From Bryobacteraceae bacterium (GTDB taxonomy: Bacteria > Acidobacteriota > Terriglobia > Bryobacterales > Bryobacteraceae), in assembly GCA_030041495.1 (NCBI GenBank), contig JASHNT010000014.1, positions 1 to 32,523 on the forward strand: DNA of 32,523 nucleotides, in the 5' to 3' direction. The notes beneath the pieces are model-generated. The model saw only the letters and a list, made by a program, of their open reading frames with translations. It searched no databases and was not told the DNA's origin. Of the stretch, positions 1-6,823 are shown in pieces; within the stretch, counting starts at the first letter, position 1; every line of letters starts with the position of its first letter. The position numbers were made by a program, and so were the translations under genes.

Positions 1-30
1 GCCGGCCGGCTCCGTGCAGGCCATGGCCCG

Positions 31-753
31 TCACGTCCCCTCGTATAACCTTCCCGCCAGAATCGGCGGAAGCCCCGCATCCAAAATCTTTTGCGCCGCC
101 GACGGAATATCGTATCTCACCCTCCGGTACTCCACCCGCCGGTTTTCCGGCGTGTAGATCGCATACGCCGCGCGAGGATTCGCGTCCCTCGGTTGTCCCA
201 CCGACCCCGGATTGATCAAGTACATGTAATCCGGCTCCAGTTCCAGCACGCGCTCACCCGCGATCCTCCGGATGCCTCGCCGGGCCAGAAGGAACCCGCC
301 TTGGATGTGCGTGTGTCCGAAGAAAGTCACCTGCGCATCTAAAGCCTCCAGCGTCAGCGCGACATCGCCCGCGTGAATCAAGTACTCGTCTTCATCGAGC
401 GGCGAGCCGTGTACTAAATCGAAATCCTCCACCCGCAGCGGACCGCGAGGCAGACTCGCCAGATAGGCCGCGTTCGCTTCCGTGAGCCGCGCCCGCGTCC
501 ACTCCGCCGCCGTGCGAGCCGCCTGATTGTGACCCTCCGGCGATTCAACCCCCGTGCACATCTTGTCGTGGTTACCGCGAATCGCTTCCGTGGCGTGCTC
601 CCGCACCCACTCCGCTGTGAAATTCGGGTCCGCGCCATAGCCGACGATATCGCCCAGGCACAAGACGCGGTCATAGCGGCCCTGAGCGTCTTCCATCACC
701 GCCTCCAGGGCTTCGCGGTTGGAATGTAGGTCGCTCAGGATCAGATACGGCAC
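31..753 (-). CDS. YfcE/MJ0936-type metallophosphoesterase
   Basis: Calcineurin-like phosphoesterase of 240 residues, probably cytoplasmic because no signal peptide or membrane segment is visible. The metal-binding motifs appear in order: SDLHSN near the N-terminus (Asp and His), GDIVGYG, RGNHDK, a central HGSP, and GHTHIQ. These are the five conserved blocks of two-metal phosphodiesterases. The C-terminal part has NPGSVGQPRD, which is typical of the small YfcE/MJ0936 group. The natural substrate cannot be read from sequence; family members hydrolyse phosphodiesters or cyclic nucleotides in vitro. The start is a GTG, and the first 13 bases overlap the end of the upstream phosphoesterase gene, so the two are probably co-transcribed and translationally coupled. 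The family call is firm and the substrate is unknown. Confidence 0.9.
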   Translation of the reverse strand: MPYLILSDLHSNREALEAVMEDAQGRYDRVLCLGDIVGYGADPNFTAEWVREHATEAIRGNHDKMCTGVESPEGHNQAARTAAEWTRARLTEANAAYLASLPRGPLRVEDFDLVHGSPLDEDEYLIHAGDVALTLEALDAQVTFFGHTHIQGGFLLARRGIRRIAGERVLELEPDYMYLINPGSVGQPRDANPRAAYAIYTPENRRVEYRRVRYDIPSAAQKILDAGLPPILAGRLYEGT

Positions 754-1911
754 AGTGTCAAGAGCGCCACCTCCGGCGGCGCGCCCAGCCGAGTCGGCAA
801 GGCTATCGTCCCGATCCCGCGCGACACAAAGATGGATGATCCGTCCTTCTGATATAACCCGTCCACGTAGTGCGTGTAGAAACGCGAAACATTCAGGTCC
901 GCACTCAAAATTTCCACCCGCACCTGTCCTCCGTGCGTGTGCCCGGAGATGGTCAAAGGAAATCCTTTCGCCGCCGCCACCGGAAAAACGTCCGGATTGT
1001 GCTGCAGCAGCACGTTAAACGCGCCAGGCGCGATCAGTCTCTCCGCGCCGCGCAAATAATGCTGGCCGAGCCTCTGATAATCCAGGCCCGCCAGGTTTAA
1101 GTTCGCGCCGCCGAACCGCAGCAGCTTGGCTTGCCTCCGCAGAAACGTCATCCCCAGCTTGGCCCCCTCGCTCTGCGTGTAATCCCCGGATTTCGCATAG
1201 ATCTCGTGATTCCCCATGCAGCCATATACGCCCGCGTCGGATTTCAGCCGGGCCAGCGCCTTCAAACAATTGTCAAGAGGATCACCCGCGCGCGTGATCA
1301 GGTCCCCGGTCACCAGAGTCAGATGCGGACGGGTCTCATTCGCCATCGCGACCGCTTGGTCCAGTTCCCGCACGCTCAGGAACGGACTCAAATGAATGTC
1401 GGTGAGCTGCGCGATCCGCAATCCATCCAAGTCTTCCGGCAGTCCGGCTACAGGTATCTTCTGCTGCCGCACCCTCAGCCGGTGCCGCTGCACGAACGTC
1501 CCGTATCCGACTGCCACCGTCGGCGCGCCCAGCAGCGCCCAGGAATCGCCGCCGCGCCGGACTGTGTGCCCCGCCGCCCCTTCCGGCCATGCCCGTGATC
1601 GCTCGCCCCACCGCGTAGCTCGCCGCAAGCAATATCGACAGGAACGCCCACAGGATGGCGATGCCTCGGTCCCAGCCTTCCGCCCACGCCGGAAACAGCC
1701 GGTCAATGGAGGTGAACACCGGCAGGAACCCGGCTAGCAGCACGGTCATCGAAGCCGACCATCCTGCCAGAATCGCGCGGCGCGCATGCGGCGACTGCCG
1801 CGCCCACTGCTCCTTGAGCAGCACCCTCACCCACGCCGCCTGTGCCAGTGTAACGAAACTCAACGCCACCACATCTGGAAGGTTGCGAACGGTAAAGAGA
1901 AACCGGAGCAC
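741..1911 (-). CDS. YkuE-like Tat-exported metallophosphoesterase, split by a one-base frameshift
   Basis: The 3' two thirds encode a calcineurin-like phosphoesterase with QLTDIHLS, TGDLI, MGNHEIY, LLQHNPD and SGHTHGGQ, the full metal-ligand set of the YkuE group. The 5' third, in another frame from a GTG at 1911, encodes hydrophobic segments and then a twin-arginine motif (RRRFLG). The second frame takes over directly after this point with VAVGYGTFV. The two frames join sensibly near position 1530, and the total span of 1171 bases is 390 codons plus one base. One extra base (or two missing) near the GGGCGC run explains the break. The expected product is a membrane-anchored or Tat-exported enzyme of about 390 residues acting outside the cytoplasm. 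It is either a sequencing error or a recently inactivated gene. A shorter protein started at an internal codon would lack the export signal. It overlaps the next phosphoesterase gene by 13 bases. Confidence 0.75.
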
Positions 1912-1937
1912 TCTTTTTTCATCTTAAGCTGGGAATC

Positions 1938-2426
1938 ATGACTCAAGAAACATGGCACCCTCGCATCGACTGGCACGGTCATTCTGCGGCCTATGCTGCA
2001 ATGCTCGGATTGGAGAAGTATGCCCGCGAATCGGGCCTGGAACCAACTCTGCTCGAGCTGGTCCGGCTCCGCGCCTCGCTCATCAATGGCTGCGCCTACT
2101 GCATCGACATGCACACCAAGGACGCGCGAGCCGCCGGCGAGACCGAACAGCGTCTCTATTCGGTAAGCGTCTGGCGCGAGACCCCCTTCTACACCCCTCG
2201 CGAGCGCGCCGCCCTCGAATGGGCCGAAGCGCTCACCGAAATCGGCTCCTCTCACGCGCCGGACGATCTGTACGAGCGCGTCCGCGCTCACTTCACCGAG
2301 GACGAGTTGGTAAGCTTGACCATGGCGATCGTCGCCATCAATGGTTGGAACCGGCTGGCCATGGGCTTTCGTGCGGTTCCCGGAACGTATCAAGTCAAGC
2401 AGTCGTCGAAAGGGACACACTCATGA
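1938..2426 (+). CDS. AhpD-like carboxymuconolactone decarboxylase-family protein
   Basis: Protein of 162 residues with the AhpD core signature: Cys52-x-x-Cys55-x-x-x-His59 in the segment NGCAYCIDMHT. In this family the two cysteines form a redox-active disulfide and the histidine helps relay protons, so the likely role is peroxide reduction or a related thiol reaction in the cytoplasm. The stop overlaps the start of the OsmC-like gene as ATGA, which implies translational coupling of two thiol-based peroxide-defence proteins. The start lies only 26 bases from the divergent phosphoesterase start, so promoters for both directions must fit in or overlap the coding ends. The family is certain. The electron donor and true substrate are not, because many AhpD-like proteins are uncharacterised. 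Confidence 0.88.
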   Translation: MTQETWHPRIDWHGHSAAYAAMLGLEKYARESGLEPTLLELVRLRASLINGCAYCIDMHTKDARAAGETEQRLYSVSVWRETPFYTPRERAALEWAEALTEIGSSHAPDDLYERVRAHFTEDELVSLTMAIVAINGWNRLAMGFRAVPGTYQVKQSSKGTHS

Positions 2427-2845
2427 AACGAGTCGCAAGCGCCAAATGGCAAGGAGATCTGAAAACCGGGCACGGATTTGTTTCCATGGCCAGCGGGACG
2501 CTTTCCAACACGCCGTATTCCTTCCACAGCCGCTTCGAGCAAGGCGCGGGAACGAACCCCGAGGAGCTGCTCGCCGCCGCGCACGCCGGTTGCTTCACCA
2601 TGGCTCTGTCCGCGCAGCTCGCCGGAGCCGGCCTCAAGGCGGAGTCGCTCGATACCACCTGCACCATCAACCTGGAACAGAAGGACGGCGGCTTCGCCAT
2701 CACCGAAAGCCATCTGGCGTTGCGAGCCAAAGTCCCGGGCGCATCCCAGGAAGCCTTCGATAAAGCCGTGCACGCCGCGGAAACCGGCTGCCCCGTGTCC
2801 AAGCTGTTCAACGCCAAAATCACTCTCGACGCGCAGTTGGAGTAA
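2423..2845 (+). CDS. OsmC family peroxiredoxin
   Basis: Protein of 140 residues matching OsmC-type organic hydroperoxide reductases. The conserved peroxidatic cysteine is Cys57 in HAGCFT and the resolving cysteine is Cys123 in TGCPVS. The N-terminal segment with TNPEELLAAAHAGC is typical of the OsmC subgroup rather than Ohr. The start used here is the ATG at 2423, which overlaps the stop of the AhpD-like gene. The frame is open further upstream, but that extension only shadows the upstream gene. OsmC enzymes form homodimers that reduce organic hydroperoxides with dihydrolipoyl or other thiol donors. The direct coupling to an AhpD-like protein suggests the two act on the same oxidative stress, possibly with the AhpD-like protein supplying electrons (inference). 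Confidence 0.92.
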   Translation: MKRVASAKWQGDLKTGHGFVSMASGTLSNTPYSFHSRFEQGAGTNPEELLAAAHAGCFTMALSAQLAGAGLKAESLDTTCTINLEQKDGGFAITESHLALRAKVPGASQEAFDKAVHAAETGCPVSKLFNAKITLDAQLE

Positions 2846-2881
2846 CCGCCGGGTTTCCACGAATCGGCGATCCTAAAATGA

Positions 2882-3844
2882 ATGGACCGCCTGCCCGAGC
2901 TTACCTCTCTCCGCGAAGCTGCGGACCTGGTCAACCGCGTCATTCCGCCCACCCCCTCCATCCGTTGGCCTCTCATTTGCGAGCGCGCTGCGGCCGAAGT
3001 ATGGGTCAAGCACGAAAACCATACTCCTGTTGGAGCCTTTAAGATCCGCGGCGGCCTGGTTTATTTCGATCACCTGAAACGGCATGAGCCCAATTTGGCC
3101 GGAGTCATCGCCGCCACCCGCGGCAATCACGGTCAAAGCGTTGCCTATTGCGCCCGCCTTCACGGACTGCGCGCCGTAATCGTTGTCCCCCACGGCAACA
3201 GCCGCGAAAAAAACGCTGCCATGCGAGCGCTCGGAGTGGAGTTGGTCGAATCCGGCCACGATTTTCAAGCCGCCTTCGAACACGCCGCGCGCTTGGCCGC
3301 TGAACGTGAATTGCGTTTTGTCCCGTCTTTTGACAAGCTGCTTGTCCGCGGCGTCGCCACTGCTTATCTCGAACTGTTCGAGTCCACGCCCGCTCTCGAT
3401 GCCCTCTATGTCCCCATTGGACTCGGCTCCGGCATCTGCGGCGCCCTTGCCGCCCGCGCCGCGCTGGGACTCCAAACGGAGATCATCGGCGTCGTCCCCG
3501 CCAATGCCCCCGCTTACGCCCGATCCTTCGCTGCCCGCCGGCCCATTTCGGCCGATGTCGCCGAGACTATCGCCGACGGCATGGCCTGCCGAATCCCTGA
3601 TCCGCGCGCGCTGGCGCACATCCTCGCCGGTGTCTCGCGCATCGTCACCGTCGATGAATCGGAAATCCGAGCCGCCATGCGTCATCTCTTCGCCGATACC
3701 CACAACGTCGCCGAGGGCGCTGGAGCGGCTTCCCTTGCAGCGCTCCTTCAGGGGCGGCAATTGATGCGCGGCCGCCGCGCCGCCGTCGTCCTGACTGGCT
3801 CCAATGTCGATTCCAAGCTCTTTGCCAGCGTCCTCGCCGGTTGA
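2882..3844 (+). CDS. PLP-dependent threonine/serine dehydratase-like enzyme
   Basis: Fold-type II PLP enzyme of 320 residues. The lysine that forms the Schiff base is Lys54 in AFKIRGG. ATRGNHGQS binds the cofactor phosphate/substrate carboxylate side, IGLGSGICGAL is the glycine-rich phosphate loop, and LTGSNVD near the C-terminus closes the cofactor ring site. The length fits the catalytic domain only: there is no C-terminal ACT regulatory domain as in biosynthetic IlvA, so it resembles catabolic TdcB-type threonine dehydratases, serine racemase-like enzymes or the EutB-type hydroxyectoine pathway dehydratase. No ectoine genes are nearby. The expected reaction is deamination of threonine to 2-oxobutanoate or serine to pyruvate. 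It stands alone, 36 bases after the OsmC gene and in the same direction. Confidence 0.85.
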   Translation: MDRLPELTSLREAADLVNRVIPPTPSIRWPLICERAAAEVWVKHENHTPVGAFKIRGGLVYFDHLKRHEPNLAGVIAATRGNHGQSVAYCARLHGLRAVIVVPHGNSREKNAAMRALGVELVESGHDFQAAFEHAARLAAERELRFVPSFDKLLVRGVATAYLELFESTPALDALYVPIGLGSGICGALAARAALGLQTEIIGVVPANAPAYARSFAARRPISADVAETIADGMACRIPDPRALAHILAGVSRIVTVDESEIRAAMRHLFADTHNVAEGAGAASLAALLQGRQLMRGRRAAVVLTGSNVDSKLFASVLAG

Positions 3845-3873
3845 TTGGCGTTATTCGCGGCCGGGTCTCTACA

Positions 3874-3931
3874 TTGACATCCCGTACCAGCCGGGCACAT
3901 CGCAGCGGAGTGATCAAGCTGCATTAAGGCC
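3874..3931 (+). repeat. decayed copy of the promoter/start region at 4173-4230
   Basis: This 58-base segment matches 4173-4230 without gaps at 47 of 58 positions. Both copies begin with TTGACA and end AAGCTGCAT..AGGCC. The copy here has ATC where the downstream copy has the ATG start codon, followed four codons later by TAA, so it cannot start the same protein. It is probably a remnant left by duplication of the promoter and first codons of the secreted-protein gene at 4212. Confidence 0.75.
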
Positions 3932-3950
3932 CGGGCGGCGCGCTCCTGAA

Positions 3951-4157
3951 ATGGTCAGCCAACAAACCAACCCTGTGTGGACCCTACCGGTCAGAAAGGC
4001 GGGGTCTACGGTCGAAGTCGTCAAGACGAAGGAACGATGGCCGTTTTCGTCAGACGGTAAAACCCTCACCATCAAAAACGATGTGGAGTTCCCGAATTCC
4101 GGACTAGGCAGCTTCCAAGTCATCGAGCCCTCGACCGAGGTATATCAACGGAAGTAG
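3951..4157 (+). pseudogene. possible C-terminal remnant of a secreted protein gene
   Basis: The frame from the ATG at 3951 stays open to 4157 and has protein-like composition: a Lys/Val/Thr-rich beta-strand pattern including SSDGKTLTIK and a plausible C-terminus TEVYQRK. There is no recognisable ribosome-binding site and no signal peptide. It lies between a dead copy of a promoter/start region and that region's functional copy, so I read it as the tail of a gene whose front has been lost. I do not recognise the family. The frame can be extended upstream to 3804, but that part overlaps the dehydratase gene and the dead promoter copy. It could be chance coding potential. Confidence 0.35.
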
Positions 4158-4172
4158 CGTCAGCGCCGCGCC

Positions 4173-4202
4173 TTGACATCCCCGCCCAGCCGGGCATATC
4201 GT
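4173..4202 (+). promoter_or_regulatory. putative sigma-70-type promoter of the secreted protein/MBL operon
   Basis: TTGACA at 4173-4178 and TATCGT at 4197-4202 are separated by 18 bases. The ATG of the gene lies 9 bases after the -10 box, so the transcript would begin at or within a few bases of the start codon. The -35 box is perfect and the -10 box is moderate. The same block is duplicated at 3874. Confidence 0.5.
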
Positions 4203-4211
4203 AGCGAGGTA

Positions 4212-5111
4212 ATGAAGCTGCATACAGGCCTCGCCGCCGTGCTCTTGCTGGCCGCCACAGGTCCCCTCTTCGCCCAGCAGGACTTCGCCGGCGAATGGGC
4301 CCCGCTCTATCACGAGGACGGCCCCGAGCGTCTCCCCGGACCCGAGCTCGCCGATTACACCGAGCTCCCCCTCAACGATGCCGCGCGTCTCCGCGCCGAC
4401 TCCTGGGACGCTGACCGCATCTCTGTCGTCGAACAATACCAGTGCCGGCCTCACGGCGCCGATTACTCCATGCGCGGCCTCGGCAACCTTCGCATCTGGG
4501 CCGACGTCGATCCCATCACGCAGAAGATCGTCGCCATCCACACGCATCTGCTCGCCTGGGACAGTGAGCGCACCATCTATCTCGACGGCCGCCCGCACCC
4601 TTCCGCGAACGCGCCGCACACCTGGCAGGGCTTCTCCACCGGCGTGTGGGAGGGCAACATGCTCACCATCACCACCGACCATTTGAAGGAAAATTACATT
4701 CGCCGCAACGGCGTCCCGCGCAGCGACAAAGCCATCTTCACCGAGCACTGGACCCGCCACGGCGACTACCTCACCGTCACTACGGTCATCGAAGATCCCG
4801 TCTTTCTTACTGAACCTCTGGTGCGCAGCGACAACTGGTATCTCGATCCCGGCCAGCACATCGGCATCTTCGGCTGCGAATACGCCTCGGAATTGCCCAA
4901 GCCCGAAGGCACGGTACCGCATCATTTGCCGGGAACCAATCCTTATTTGCATGAATTCGCCAATTATTATGGCCTGCCTTATGACGTAACGCGCGGCGGA
5001 GCCGAAACCCTCTACCCCGAATACCGCTCCAAGATTACCGGCTACCATCCGCCGGATCACTGCACGCGTTACTGCACCTGCACCACGCTGTTCAACTGCA
5101 ATCTTCCATGA
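4212..5111 (+). CDS. secreted protein of unknown function, family paired with MBL hydrolase
   Basis: Protein of 299 residues with a clear Sec signal peptide: MKLHTG, then a run of Leu/Ala and cleavage after LFAQ. The ATG at 4212 is preferred over the upstream in-frame TTG at 4173 because the latter is the -35 box and would bury the signal peptide. The mature part is rich in Trp, Tyr and Asp and includes RIWADVDP, TWQGFSTGVWEGN and TTVIEDPVFLTEP. The last part has repeated cysteines in HCTRYCTC and FNCNLP, which could form disulfides or bind metal outside the cell. The protein at 6016-6801 is related over its second half (GYLRKNG/NYIRRNG and VIEDP..L.EP). I recognise this only as a family common in secretomes of Acidobacteria and some Proteobacteria; no function is assigned. 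The gene overlaps the MBL gene by ATGA. Confidence 0.8.
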   Translation: MKLHTGLAAVLLLAATGPLFAQQDFAGEWAPLYHEDGPERLPGPELADYTELPLNDAARLRADSWDADRISVVEQYQCRPHGADYSMRGLGNLRIWADVDPITQKIVAIHTHLLAWDSERTIYLDGRPHPSANAPHTWQGFSTGVWEGNMLTITTDHLKENYIRRNGVPRSDKAIFTEHWTRHGDYLTVTTVIEDPVFLTEPLVRSDNWYLDPGQHIGIFGCEYASELPKPEGTVPHHLPGTNPYLHEFANYYGLPYDVTRGGAETLYPEYRSKITGYHPPDHCTRYCTCTTLFNCNLP

Positions 5112-6019
5112 AGTGGCCCACCATCGCCGTTGCCGCAGCGTTGCTCGTGCCAGCGATCCGCGCGCAGCCCGCCGATATTGAGACCCTCCACGTTCAGGGC
5201 AATGTCTTTGCTCTGTTCGGAGGCGGCGGAAACGTCACCGTGCAAACCGGACCCGAAGGCGTCCTCCTGGTCGATACCGGCCTCGCCGATGCCGCGCCCA
5301 AGCTCATGGCCGCCATCCGCAAGCTCTCGCCCGGAGCTGTGCGCTACGTCATCAACACCCATGTCCACGCCGATCACACCGGAGGCAACGCTGCTCTGGT
5401 CAAGATGGGAGCCACGCCCGAAATGCCCGGCCCCGCGCGCGTCATCGCTTATTTGAACGTGATGGATCGCATGTCCACTCCCGCGCCGGGTGAGCCCGCC
5501 GTCCCCGCCGCGAATTGGCCCAATGACACGTACAGCACTCCTTACAAAGATCTCTTCTTCAACGGCGAGGCCGTCTTCGTCACCCATATTCCCAACGCCC
5601 ACACCGATGGCGACTCCATCGTCTTCTTCCGCAAATCCGACGTACTCGCGGTCGGCGATCTCTTCATGCCCGATCTCTATCCCTTCATCGACCTCGCGCA
5701 CGGCGGCAGCGTCAACGGCTTGATCGCTGGCTTGAACAAGATTCTCGAAATCGCCGTGCCCGCGAAGTATCAGGAAGGCGGCACCATGATCGTGCCCGGC
5801 CACGGCCGCCTGTGCGATGAAGCCGACGTGGTCGAATACCGCGACATGGTGACCATCGTCCGCGACCGTGTCCAGGATCTGATCAAGCAGGGCAAAACTC
5901 TCGATCAAGTCAAAGCCGCCAAGCCCAGCCGCGATTACGACACGCAATACGCGGCCCAAGGAGCCTTCATCTCTGCCGACGCCTTCGTGGAATCGATTTA
6001 CAAGAGTCTCAAGCCATGA
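5108..6019 (+). CDS. exported metallo-beta-lactamase-fold hydrolase
   Basis: Protein of 303 residues with a Sec-type signal peptide (MKWPTI, hydrophobic core, cleavage after IRAQ). The zinc motif NTHVHADHTGG has the H-x-H-x-D-H pattern. Further ligand positions appear in PNAHTDGDS, VGDLF and VPGHGRL. This is the full metal set of a two-metal MBL-fold hydrolase acting in the periplasm or outside. The substrate could be a beta-lactam-like amide, lactone or thioester and cannot be read from sequence. It starts on the last bases of the preceding secreted-protein gene (ATGA) and ends on the first bases of the next (ATGA), so the three products are made together and probably act on the same extracytoplasmic substrate (inference). 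No antibiotic-resistance claim is made. Confidence 0.9.
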   Translation: MKWPTIAVAAALLVPAIRAQPADIETLHVQGNVFALFGGGGNVTVQTGPEGVLLVDTGLADAAPKLMAAIRKLSPGAVRYVINTHVHADHTGGNAALVKMGATPEMPGPARVIAYLNVMDRMSTPAPGEPAVPAANWPNDTYSTPYKDLFFNGEAVFVTHIPNAHTDGDSIVFFRKSDVLAVGDLFMPDLYPFIDLAHGGSVNGLIAGLNKILEIAVPAKYQEGGTMIVPGHGRLCDEADVVEYRDMVTIVRDRVQDLIKQGKTLDQVKAAKPSRDYDTQYAAQGAFISADAFVESIYKSLKP

Positions 6020-6801
6020 GATCCCTGCTCATTTTTGCGTTGCCCGTTGCCCTAGCCGTGCAGTTACGCGCGCAAGCCCCGCCGCGCGGCGCAGGCCGCG
6101 GAGGTCCGCCGCCCACCGCCAAAGCTGCCGCTCCCGTCGACTTCACCGGCTATTGGGTCTCCGTGGTCACCGAAGACTGGCGCTGGCGCATGGTCACTCC
6201 GATCAAGGGCGATTTTGCCAGCATCCCCCTGAACGCTGAAGGCCGCAGAGTCGGCAACGCCTGGGACCCCGCTGCCGATGAAGCCGCCGGTCTTCAGTGC
6301 AAGGCTTACGGAGCCCCTGCCATCATGCGCGTCCCCGGCCGCCTCCATATCACCTGGGCCGACGACAACACTCTCGAGTTCGAAACCGATTCCGGCACGC
6401 AGACCCGTTTGTTCCACTTCACGGGCGAAGCGTCCAAAGACGCGGAAGCCTCTTGGCAGGGCTACTCCGCCGCCAATTGGGAGCGTCCCCTGCGCGGTTC
6501 CGGCACTCCGCAATCCGGCCTCGGAGCGACGCGCCAAGGCACGCAAGGACGTTCTCTCGAGGTCGTCACCACAGGGCTCCGCGCGGGTTATTTGCGGAAG
6601 AACGGCCCGCCCTACAGCGCCTCCACGGTGCTGAAGGAGTATTACGATCTCTCCCATGAGCGCAACGGCGACACCTGGTTCGTGGTCACCACCGTGGTCG
6701 AAGACCCGACCTATTTAAGCGAGCCCTTCGTTACGAGCACCAACTGGAAGAAGGAGCCCGACGGCTCCAAGTGGAACCCTTCTCCATGTTCTGCCCGCTA
6801 G
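6016..6801 (+). CDS. secreted protein, paralogue of the first gene of this operon
   Basis: Protein of 261 residues starting at an ATG that overlaps the MBL stop. The signal peptide (MRSLLIFALPVALAV, cleavage near LRAQA) is followed by a flexible Gly/Pro/Arg-rich linker (GAGRGGPPP). The mature domain carries DFTGYWVSVVTEDW, PGRLHITWADD, SWQGYSAANWER and VVTTVVEDPTYLSEPF. Several of these match the secreted protein at 4212, so the operon holds two diverged copies of one fold around an MBL hydrolase. It ends in NPSPCSAR and lacks the cysteine-rich tail of its paralogue. The function is unknown. The repeated DFTGYW/DFAGEW opening is common in exported acidobacterial proteins, but I cannot assign a named domain. 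Confidence 0.8.
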   Translation: MRSLLIFALPVALAVQLRAQAPPRGAGRGGPPPTAKAAAPVDFTGYWVSVVTEDWRWRMVTPIKGDFASIPLNAEGRRVGNAWDPAADEAAGLQCKAYGAPAIMRVPGRLHITWADDNTLEFETDSGTQTRLFHFTGEASKDAEASWQGYSAANWERPLRGSGTPQSGLGATRQGTQGRSLEVVTTGLRAGYLRKNGPPYSASTVLKEYYDLSHERNGDTWFVVTTVVEDPTYLSEPFVTSTNWKKEPDGSKWNPSPCSAR

Positions 6802-6823
6802 CAGCGTCATAGACTAGTAGCAA

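Noticed and set aside
1-30. Possible start of another minus-strand gene (ATG at 24-22)
   Set aside because: Only eight codons are inside the window, too few to support a gene.
1952-2422. A 157-codon N-terminal extension of the OsmC-like protein
   Set aside because: It is a frame shadow of the AhpD-like gene with Arg-rich, low-information sequence; the ATG at 2423 gives a normal-length OsmC.
5108-6019. MBL gene as a beta-lactam resistance enzyme
   Set aside because: The zinc motif is shared by many hydrolases, and nothing in the sequence or context singles out beta-lactams.
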